Origin: an uncultured Coriobacteriales bacterium
Lineage (GTDB): Bacteria > Actinomycetota > Coriobacteriia > Coriobacteriales > UMGS124
Assembly (NCBI GenBank): GCA_934662525.1
Contig: CAKUKJ010000174.1
Span: 1-5,755, forward strand
DNA: 5,755 nucleotides
Direction of reading: 5' to 3'
In this document: in pieces, positions 1 to 4,920 of the stretch
How the letters are laid out: each line of letters starts with the position of its first letter
Position numbering within the stretch: the first letter of the stretch is position 1
The notes under the pieces: model-generated
What the model was told of the DNA's origin: nothing
The model's input: the letters and a program-made list of their open reading frames with translations, nothing else
Databases searched by the model: none
Made by a program: the position numbers and the translations under genes

Positions 1-1
1 G

Positions 2-43
2 CGTCTTGAGGCGCCGGCCGGCATCCCTAGGGTTACACCCTAA
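2..43 (+). CDS. C-terminal tail of an unidentified + strand gene entering from the left
   Basis: The + strand frame starting at base 2 is open from the window edge to a TAA at 41-43 and reads RLEAPAGIPRVTP. The stop lies four bases before a perfect hairpin at 48-72, the spacing expected of a gene and its terminator or of a transposon gene and its terminal hairpin. Thirteen residues are too few to name a family. The context, a hairpin ending inside another gene, makes the C-terminus of a TnpB (OrfB) protein of an IS200/IS605-type element my leading guess, but that is inference. It could be any convergent gene, or chance. Confidence 0.35.
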   Translation, partial: RLEAPAGIPRVTP

Positions 44-421
44 GAGCAAACCACCCCTTTGAGGGGTGGTTTTGATTACGGCGTCGCTCGTGTGGGTGGC
101 GCCGCCGATGGCGTCGACCTCGGCGGTCTGTGCGTCAAGGATGGCCTGCTCAAGCTGGGTGGCCGCCGCTCCGCCGATCGTGCTTGTCTCCGAGGATGCC
201 TCGATGGCCACGTCGGTGATGGAGGAGGCGTCAAAGGTCATGGTCACCGTGACGTCGCCGCCAAAGCCGGGATATGTGGCCGAGTACGTTCCCGGAGTGT
301 AGGACGCGGCCGTGGAGGCCTCGGTCGCAAGCGCGCGACCGGCGACCGAAGACACGCCTGCCACGGCGGCCAGCGCCGCCGCCCCGGCAACAACCTGACG
401 GCGGGTTTGCATGTGTCCCAT
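2..421 (-). CDS. Tat-exported FMN-binding-domain protein, 3' end apparently disrupted
   Basis: Reads leftwards from ATG at 421-419; AGGGG six bases upstream supports this start. The frame stays open for 140 codons and leaves the window. Residues 6-11 (TRRQVV) plus the alanine-rich stretch to about 28 form a Tat signal, with likely cleavage after ALA at 30-32. Residues 42-117 match an FMN_bind domain: GTYSATYPGFGG at 44-55, a beta-rich VTVTMTF segment, and the flavinylation motif GATHTS at 107-112, where Thr111 would carry covalent FMN. In this family such domains pass electrons to partner flavoproteins, and ApbE (not here) attaches the FMN. After residue 117 the sequence loses family character and is encoded by a hairpin (48-72), so the native C-terminus seems lost. 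The domain core is intact, so partial function is possible. It lies 167 bp downstream of LysR regulator 1 on the same strand. Confidence 0.8.
   Translation of the reverse strand, partial: MGHMQTRRQVVAGAAALAAVAGVSSVAGRALATEASTAASYTPGTYSATYPGFGGDVTVTMTFDASSITDVAIEASSETSTIGGAAATQLEQAILDAQTAEVDAIGGATHTSDAVIKTTPQRGGLLLGCNPRDAGRRLKT
48..72. terminator. Perfect 11-bp hairpin, terminator or transposon-end hairpin
   Basis: Bases 48-58 (AAACCACCCCT) pair without mismatch with 62-72 (AGGGGTGGTTT) around a three-base TTG loop. On the + strand the stem is flanked by TTTT, which would terminate the frame ending at 43. On the minus strand it is followed by GCTCTT, a poorer U-tract. It lies inside the open frame of the FMN-binding-domain gene, which no normal gene-end terminator would do. 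A short G/C-rich hairpin next to a gene end also fits the subterminal hairpin of IS200/IS605 elements. Confidence 0.7.
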
Positions 422-588
422 ACTGTTCCCCTGTCACATAAGGAAACGGCGGCCATGAGGCCCGCGCTCGCCCCTTGCGAGACGCTTCCGCTCCCAGCAA
501 GGCACCCCCGTGCCCCGCTGGTGCACACAATGCCCCCACAGACGGAGAGAGTCCAACGAAACCTCTTCATGGGGGCCATGCAAACCTG

Positions 589-1551
589 TCATGACGGCTT
601 GAGAACCGATTCTTCCGCCTGGGCCACGTCGATGCCGCGCTCGGTGGACACGTCGCGGGCAACCTGCGCAAAAAGCTCCACTGCCGAGCAGACGTCCCCT
701 TTACGCCAGACCATCGTGATCGGCAAAAGCCCCAAGCCCTCGATGCGTCTGAACGCGAGGCCGTCTTTGCAGAAAAACGCGCGGTCGGCGTTGCAGAACG
801 AGACCGTGCGGCACTGGCCGCAACGGGCCAGGAGCCGGACGTCTTCAAGGCTGTCGTCCCATGTGACGGCAGACGAGTCCATGCCGAACCCCTCAGACAG
901 CCAGCTGCGCATGGCGGCCCGATATTCGTCGGAGTGGGACGCGCGGAACATGCAGACCGTCGGCGCCGCAGCCGCCAGGTCGTCGCGCGTGGCGACATGT
1001 GGGAGCGCGAGCGGGTCGTCGGGCGACATCGCGAGGTAGACGCCGTTGTAGGCGACGACGCGCTGCTCGGCCCAAGCGTCGTGCTCGGGCATCGGCGCAT
1101 GGGCGATGATGTAGGCGTCGAGCGCCCCGCTGCGGACTTGTACCGTCAGGTCCTCCGACGACGCGTCGGCGTCAGCTCCCCTCAAGACGACCTTCCTGCC
1201 CGTCTCGCTGGAAAAACGCCGCACGACCTCGGGGAAGTCCCCGGCCAGGCCAGCCCCGTAATAGCCGACTTTCACGGCCGACTCCCCTACCTCACGGCAG
1301 CGGCGCAGGTTTTGCTCGGCATGCTTGGTGCGCTCGACGATGGCTCGGGCGTCATCGAGAAATATGCGGCCCTCCGGTGTGAGCTCGACCCCACGGCTCT
1401 TGCGGTTGAGCAGCCGCACGCCCAACTCGCGCTCGAGGGCAGCCACCGCATGGCTGACCGTCGTCTGGACGACGTGGCAGGCCTGCGCCGCGCGGGTGAA
1501 CCCGCCCATCTCGGCCACAGCGACGAAGTACTCGAGCTGCCGGATTTCCAT
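589..1551 (-). CDS. LysR-family transcriptional regulator 1
   Basis: A full-length 320-residue LysR-type regulator. The N-terminal winged helix-turn-helix is clear: MEIRQLEYFVAVAEMGGFTR at 1-20, recognition helix around 28-40 (VQTTVSHAVAALE), then GVRLLNR and LTPEGRIFL, followed by a linker helix to about 86. Residues 92-300 form the effector-binding domain (VKVGYYGAGLAGDFPEVV). This domain is cysteine-rich: Cys200, Cys244, Cys247, Cys253, Cys261 and Cys288, with a CGQC pair at 244-247. That is unusual and could mean redox or metal sensing, though this is inference. The start at 1551 is set by the conserved N-terminus; the Shine-Dalgarno is weak (GAGAG close to ATG, GGGGG nine bases away). 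It lies 341 bp downstream of LysR regulator 2 on the same strand and probably has its own promoter. The target is unknown; the FMN-domain gene 167 bp downstream is one candidate. Confidence 0.93.
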   Translation of the reverse strand: MEIRQLEYFVAVAEMGGFTRAAQACHVVQTTVSHAVAALERELGVRLLNRKSRGVELTPEGRIFLDDARAIVERTKHAEQNLRRCREVGESAVKVGYYGAGLAGDFPEVVRRFSSETGRKVVLRGADADASSEDLTVQVRSGALDAYIIAHAPMPEHDAWAEQRVVAYNGVYLAMSPDDPLALPHVATRDDLAAAAPTVCMFRASHSDEYRAAMRSWLSEGFGMDSSAVTWDDSLEDVRLLARCGQCRTVSFCNADRAFFCKDGLAFRRIEGLGLLPITMVWRKGDVCSAVELFAQVARDVSTERGIDVAQAEESVLKPS

Positions 1552-1892
1552 ACTCTCAAGCCCCCGTTATACAGAAGACGCGTGTCCCTTCGGAGCAGGC
1601 GCCCGCAGGCGCGGGACATATCAGCAAGCATGCATTGTAGCATGCGGGCGGTTGGGAGGATTGGGCTTTCGCTGCCCTGGGTGAGGCCTGGCGTTGATGC
1701 GTCGGGAATCCGAATCTGGCTGGGGGAGAATCCGGCTAAGGCAGGCTTGACAAACAGGCGATTGACATGGTGGACGCCATAGGCGCTGATTACAGGGAAT
1801 TTTGATCCTAGTGCATTCTAGTGCCGCCGTATTGTCGGATTGCTATGCGTTGCCGCTTCGGTTGTTTTGGAAACGCTCGCGCATTCCTGGCG
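1552..1892. other. 341-bp gene-free gap between the two LysR genes
   Basis: No frame here has a credible start, Shine-Dalgarno and protein-like composition. Besides the palindromic promoter at 1628-1645 it holds short direct repeats: GAATCCG at 1706-1712 and 1728-1734 (22-bp period), TTGACA at 1747-1752 and 1762-1767 (15-bp period), and CTAGTGC at 1808-1814 and 1818-1824 (10-bp period, one helical turn). An interrupted dyad ATGG-N6-CCAT lies at 1767-1780. There is no clear terminator after the LysR 2 stop at 1893, so readthrough into LysR 1 is possible. The + strand TTGACA hexamers have no convincing -10 partner. Confidence 0.5.
1628..1645 (-). promoter_or_regulatory. Palindromic promoter/operator upstream of LysR regulator 1
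   Basis: On the minus strand this reads GCATGC-TACAAT-GCATGC: two identical, self-complementary 6-bp arms flank a near-consensus -10 hexamer (1639-1634). No good -35 is visible 16-18 bp upstream. Transcription would begin near 1627 and give a leader of about 75 bases. A protein bound to the dyad would cover the -10, so repression, perhaps by LysR 1 itself, is a reasonable inference. A second -10-like hexamer, TATAAC, lies at 1571-1566, very close to the start codon. Confidence 0.45.
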
Positions 1893-2753
1893 CTATCCCG
1901 CCTTGCCGAGAGCATCGCGAATGGCTCGACAGGCTAATTCGAGGTTCGGCATGCCACGGACGTGTTTGCCGATGTAGCCGGTCACCGCGACGGTGTCGGC
2001 GTGTCCGACGTACCTTCGATAGACAATGCCTGCCATGCCTTCAGCGGCGGTGATCAGGGGCGTGGGGAAGAGGGCCTCGCCGCGGGCCACGCATGCGTAG
2101 ATGTGCAGGATGTCGTTGCTGCATGTTGTCGAGGCGGCCCGGAGCGGTTGCACCCATTCGACCGCGTCGTATCCACAGGTGTAGTACATGACTGGGTAGG
2201 GCAGCATGTCTTCGGGTGTCACCGAATCGAGTCTGGCGAGTGGGCAGTTTTCGCTCATGGCGATATAGAGCGGATGCCTCCCGAGGCGCTGCCCCTCGTC
2301 GAGCGTGTCCTGGATTGGCAGATGCGACGCGGCGACGTCGATGTTCCCGCTGCGCATTCGTCGAACGAGCTCTGTGTCGATCCAGCTATGAAGGCGGACG
2401 TCGATATCGGGATGGCATGACGCGAATTTGCGCAAGGGGACAGAGAAAAAGTCCGTCCAGGTCAAGGGGACGCCCACGGTGACTGTCGTGACGCGGTGCT
2501 CTTGGTGGACGGCACCTTCGAGTTCCTTAAAACCTTCCACTACGGGCAGGGCCTTTTCGACAAATTTCTTGCCCGCATCGGTGGGGTGAACCCCGTCACA
2601 AGTCCTGTTGAAAAGGGGGAATCCAAGCTCCGCTTCGAGACGCGACACTGATTTGCTCAGCGCGGCGCGAGAGACATAAAGCGCGTCTGCCGCATCTGTG
2701 AAGCTACCCTTCTGTGCGGTTGCGACGATGAACCTGAGCTGCTGGATGTCCAT
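1893..2753 (-). CDS. LysR-family transcriptional regulator 2
   Basis: A complete 286-residue LysR-type regulator, at the short end of the family. The DNA-binding domain is canonical: MDIQQLRFIVATAQKGSFTD at 1-20, ADALYVSRAALSKSVSRLE at 22-40, then LGFPLFNR at 43-50 and HPTDAGKKF. The effector domain runs from about 90 (VTVGVPLTWTDFFSVP) to 260, with a C-terminal helix to 286. It has seven cysteines but no CxxC. The start at 2753 is well supported by AGAAGGGG three bases upstream and by a TATAAT -10 at 2810-2805. It lies just downstream of the flavoprotein gene on the same strand, separated by a terminator, so it is probably transcribed separately. As the nearest regulator it is the best candidate to act on the LysR-type box ahead of the flavoprotein (4771-4789); this is inferred from position only. 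The effector is unknown. Confidence 0.94.
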   Translation of the reverse strand: MDIQQLRFIVATAQKGSFTDAADALYVSRAALSKSVSRLEAELGFPLFNRTCDGVHPTDAGKKFVEKALPVVEGFKELEGAVHQEHRVTTVTVGVPLTWTDFFSVPLRKFASCHPDIDVRLHSWIDTELVRRMRSGNIDVAASHLPIQDTLDEGQRLGRHPLYIAMSENCPLARLDSVTPEDMLPYPVMYYTCGYDAVEWVQPLRAASTTCSNDILHIYACVARGEALFPTPLITAAEGMAGIVYRRYVGHADTVAVTGYIGKHVRGMPNLELACRAIRDALGKAG

Positions 2754-2787
2754 GGGCCCCTTCTTTCGGCGGTGCGCGGCCCAGAAA

Positions 2788-2833
2788 GGGCTTGCGGCTA
2801 GCCCATTATATCTGCGGATGGGACGTCGTGCCC
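2788..2833 (-). promoter_or_regulatory. Promoter of LysR regulator 2
   Basis: The minus strand has a perfect -10 hexamer TATAAT at 2810-2805. The -35 position (about 2833-2828) reads GGGCAC, far from consensus. The expected start of transcription is near 2798, giving a leader of about 45 bases before ATG at 2753. An inverted repeat GGGCT-N7-AGCCC (2788-2804) spans the predicted start and could be an operator or a leader hairpin. Confidence 0.6.
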
Positions 2834-2844
2834 TCAGATGAGAA

Positions 2845-2870
2845 AGGCGCCCCTCCTTCGAGGGACGCCT
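2845..2870 (-). terminator. Rho-independent terminator of the flavoprotein gene
   Basis: Arms 2845-2855 and 2860-2870 form an 11-bp stem with a four-base loop, lying 37 bases past the flavoprotein stop. On the minus-strand transcript position 2865/2850 is a U-G wobble; on the + strand it would be a C-A mismatch, so the hairpin suits minus-strand transcription better. The U-tract on that side (TTTCTC) is short. A TTTT run at 2874-2877 would serve the other strand. The hairpin ends only a few bases from the -35 region of LysR 2. Confidence 0.72.
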
Positions 2871-2906
2871 GGGTTTTATCGGGCTATTCGAGAAGTTTTG
2901 GCCCGT

Positions 2907-4670
2907 CTACTGCATGTCGGCGAAGTCCTGGGCAAGCAGGTAGGGGAAGGTCGTGCAGTTCATCGACAGGTTATGGCCGCAGATGCAGAAGTTGTACGTG
3001 TTGGCGTAGCAGTCGCCAACCATGACGCCGATATTGTAGAGGCCGGGGATGGGTTGGTCGTCGGCGTCGCAGACGCGCATGCTTGCATCGGTGCGCAGGC
3101 CGCCGGTTGACCCGAGCATGTTGGCGGTGCCCATGGTGATGCAGTAGCCGTAATAGACCCCAGACTCGGACTCGATGGGGATGAGGAGCTCGGGGTTTTT
3201 GTTGAAGTCGGGATCGTAACCGTCTGCGCAATACTGGTTGTACTGGGCGATGGTTGCCTCGGCCTGGTCTACGTCGATGCCGTCGAGCTGCTCGAGGACC
3301 TCGCGCACGGTCGCGCCTTGCACGTACGTGCCGTTTTCGGCGTTGGTCGCCCACTTGGCGGCTTCCTCCTCGGGGGTCGCGGTGCAATAGGCGGGGTACT
3401 GGATGCCGTCTTCGGGCAGCGGGATGGTGGCACCGAACGTGTTCCACTCCTCGTGCATGTCTGCGTACTCGGCAGGCCACACGTAATACACCTTGTGGTC
3501 GGTGCATTGGAGGGCGGCGATGGCGCTGTACGAACAGGGGATGTCCTCATTGGTGAAGCGCAGGCCCTGCTTGTTCAGGTTGATGATGTCGACGTTGCCA
3601 ATCTCCTTGTAGTAGGGGCCGTCGAGGGAGTCGATGAGGCAGGCGTTGGGACTCTTCTGCCAGGCGGCACCGGCCCACAGGCCCATCCTTTGCCCGTCAC
3701 CAGGCATGACGCCGCCGAACTGGAACGTCGCGTCGTAGTTCACGGGGTAGTCTTCCAGCATGCCGTTCTCGACAATCCAGGGGCAGTACTCCTGCATCAT
3801 CTCGTGGTTCTGGGAGAAGTCGCCGGTGGCCAGGACGACGCCCTTCTTGCCCACATAGCGCTTGTAGGTGCCAGTGGGGTTCTGGTCGGCATCGAGCACC
3901 TGGGCGATGACGGACACAACGCGACCGTCGGCATCCTTTTCCAGGTACTCGGCCTTGGTACGCCAGTCGATGGGCGAGACCTCCTCGATCATGTGCTGGT
4001 AGAGGTCGTTGACCAGGCCTGCGCCCTGGAAGGCCCCGAAGTCAGTGGTCAGCGAGAAGATGCCGCCGTTTTCCTGCAGCAGACTTTCGTCGACGGTGAT
4101 GAAGTTGTGAGAGGCGGGCTCGAAGTTGAACAGGTTGTCGGCGTCGTTATAGCCCTGTTCGAGAACGACCTTCAGGCCTGCGGCCTCTGCCTTTTCGATG
4201 AGCCAGTCCATGGCCTCGGTGTTGTTCTGAACCCACTTGCTCCACTTGATCTGGTCGACAAAGTAGGAGCCGCACATGACTTCCTGCTTCATGCGCAGGC
4301 CCAGCTTCGCGGTGGTGTAGTCGGTGATGCCGTAGTCGTGCTGGGTCTTCGTGTCGATGCCGTGGAAGGAGCCTCCGCGCTGGCAGTGGAACGAGCTGGC
4401 AGTGAACAGCTTGAAGTCAACGCCGAGCTCAGCGCAGCGTGCGCCTAGGCACAGGCCGGACACGCCTGCGCCGATGATGATGACGTCGGCCTCGACGGTC
4501 TCGCTCACCTGTTCCTCGGCGATGGGTTCGGGAGCTGCGTCGAGGGGAGTCGCCGCCTCGTTGGCCTTGGCGGCAACGGGAGCGCATGCCAGGGCTGCGG
4601 CGGCTCCGGTTGCGGCGGCTCCGGTGACGAAGCCGCGGCGAGACATGTTGGCGACAAGCTGGCTGTACAT
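2907..4670 (-). CDS. Tat-exported FAD-binding flavoprotein (fumarate reductase superfamily), substrate unknown
   Basis: 587 residues from ATG at 4670-4668, with AGAAGG five bases upstream. The frame extends upstream to 4952, but those 94 residues have no family character and lie before the Tat signal. SRRGFV at 10-15 and an alanine-rich segment form a Tat signal, probably cut after AKA (34-36). FAD binding: DVIIIGAGVSG at 62-72, RGGSFHGI at 98-105, VVLATGDFSQ at 278-287, GGLRTD at 523-528 and IPGLYNIGVMVGD at 541-553. This is the FAD_binding_2 family, used in Coriobacteriia as respiratory reductases or dehydrogenases for many organic acceptors. The HPT, TRD, HHT and NRxGGN motifs that bind fumarate or urocanate are absent; the last is replaced by YANTYNFCICGHN (555-567). 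The mature protein has 16 cysteines. There is no fused FMN or haem domain, so electrons must come from a partner, perhaps an FMN-domain protein. Ketosteroid-dehydrogenase-like and Cgr2-like activities are alternatives. The reaction is not assignable. Confidence 0.92.
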   Translation of the reverse strand: MYSQLVANMSRRGFVTGAAATGAAAALACAPVAAKANEAATPLDAAPEPIAEEQVSETVEADVIIIGAGVSGLCLGARCAELGVDFKLFTASSFHCQRGGSFHGIDTKTQHDYGITDYTTAKLGLRMKQEVMCGSYFVDQIKWSKWVQNNTEAMDWLIEKAEAAGLKVVLEQGYNDADNLFNFEPASHNFITVDESLLQENGGIFSLTTDFGAFQGAGLVNDLYQHMIEEVSPIDWRTKAEYLEKDADGRVVSVIAQVLDADQNPTGTYKRYVGKKGVVLATGDFSQNHEMMQEYCPWIVENGMLEDYPVNYDATFQFGGVMPGDGQRMGLWAGAAWQKSPNACLIDSLDGPYYKEIGNVDIINLNKQGLRFTNEDIPCSYSAIAALQCTDHKVYYVWPAEYADMHEEWNTFGATIPLPEDGIQYPAYCTATPEEEAAKWATNAENGTYVQGATVREVLEQLDGIDVDQAEATIAQYNQYCADGYDPDFNKNPELLIPIESESGVYYGYCITMGTANMLGSTGGLRTDASMRVCDADDQPIPGLYNIGVMVGDCYANTYNFCICGHNLSMNCTTFPYLLAQDFADMQ

Positions 4671-4692
4671 ATGGACCTTCTTTCTCGATATC

Positions 4693-4712
4693 GGCGCGTC
4701 CCCTAGCGCGCC
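4693..4712 (-). repeat. Inverted repeat in the flavoprotein leader
   Basis: GGCGCG (4693-4698) and CGCGCC (4707-4712) are perfect complements around an 8-base spacer. If transcription starts near 4715, this G/C-only stem sits at the very 5' end of the mRNA, 23 bases before the ATG and clear of the Shine-Dalgarno. It could stabilise the transcript. In DNA this rich in G and C a 6-bp stem may also be chance. Confidence 0.35.
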
Positions 4713-4716
4713 TTCG

Positions 4717-4730
4717 AGCGAAGTATCGCT
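4717..4730 (-). promoter_or_regulatory. Candidate -10 region of the flavoprotein gene inside a short dyad
   Basis: The minus strand has GATACT at 4727-4722, matching the -10 consensus at four of six positions and centred in a perfect dyad AGCGA-AGTA-TCGCT (4717-4730). No -35 consensus is found at 16-18 bp, as is typical of activator-dependent promoters. The predicted transcription start is near 4715, giving a leader of about 45 bases. Confidence 0.4.
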
Positions 4731-4770
4731 TGCCTGGAGCTCACATGGCGGGGAATTGTTGTCTCGGGAG

Positions 4771-4789
4771 GCGTGACGAATGTTCACGC
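4771..4789. promoter_or_regulatory. LysR-type T-N11-A operator upstream of the flavoprotein gene
   Basis: A perfect dyad GCGTGA-N7-TCACGC contains T-N11-A (T4774 to A4786), the classical LysR recognition motif with interrupted symmetry. Its centre (4780) is about 65 bp upstream of the transcription start inferred from the GATACT hexamer, the usual place for a LysR recognition site. Two LysR genes lie downstream. LysR 2, the nearer, is the likelier ligand; this is inference. Confidence 0.55.
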
Positions 4790-4851
4790 GGCTTGGCGGG
4801 TGTGCGGCCTCTGGATTGTTTGTCCGGACGCCTCCCGTCTTTAAGGGCCAG

Positions 4852-4869
4852 TGCTTCCATATGGAAGCA
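4852..4869. promoter_or_regulatory. 18-bp perfect palindrome between hydrolase and flavoprotein genes
   Basis: TGCTTCCATATGGAAGCA is fully self-complementary. Its even symmetry differs from the odd-spaced T-N11-A dyad nearby, pointing to a second DNA-binding protein. It lies 51 bases past the hydrolase stop and 182 bases before the flavoprotein start. As RNA it could form a 7-bp stem with an ATAT loop, but no U-tract follows, so a terminator is unlikely. The 8-mer TTCCATAT recurs at 5745-5752, just upstream of the hydrolase gene. Confidence 0.5.
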
Positions 4870-4920
4870 GAAGCTGGAGGGCTTGCCGTGAGCGTGCGCC
4901 GGCATCTTGTCAGACACCTT

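Larger units (their letters stand above)
1..79 (+). mobile_element. Possible right end of an IS200/IS605-type element inserted in the FMN-binding gene
   Basis: Three things coincide: a + strand frame ending at 43, a perfect hairpin at 48-72 followed by TTTTGATTAC (70-79), and the loss of recognisable FMN-domain coding sequence exactly there. On the minus strand the domain reads in register to GATHTSDAVI and then becomes low-similarity sequence (KTTPQRGG...) encoded by the hairpin. IS200/IS605 elements carry subterminal hairpins, insert next to a short AT-containing tetra- or pentanucleotide and make no target duplication, so only one junction would be visible. The element body is off the window, so the family is a guess. 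A deletion or an assembly join would look the same. Confidence 0.35.

Noticed and set aside
59..1039. 326-codon open frame on the + strand
   Set aside because: Overlaps two recognisable minus-strand genes; Arg/Ser/Gly-rich with no domain, typical of a high-GC shadow frame.
1747..1767. Two TTGACA hexamers as -35 boxes of + strand promoters
   Set aside because: No TATAAT-like hexamer at 16-18 bp from either, and no + strand gene downstream. Kept only as a repeat.
934..1782. 282-codon + strand frame over LysR 1
   Set aside because: Antisense to a textbook LysR domain; no Shine-Dalgarno or domain seen.
3318..4448. 376-codon open frame on the + strand
   Set aside because: Antisense to the flavoprotein; its valine/glycine-rich product mirrors codon bias of the real gene, which has clear FAD motifs.
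4580..4590. Lipoprotein signal (LAC at residues 27-29) in the flavoprotein
   Set aside because: The -3 position is Ala, not Leu/Val/Ile, and a good AxA cleavage site follows at 34-36.
2955..4670. Calling the flavoprotein a fumarate or urocanate reductase
   Set aside because: Substrate-binding His and Arg motifs of those enzymes are missing; only the FAD fold is supported.
4852..4869. Terminator for the hydrolase gene
   Set aside because: Perfect palindrome but no U-tract after it on the minus strand; better read as an operator.
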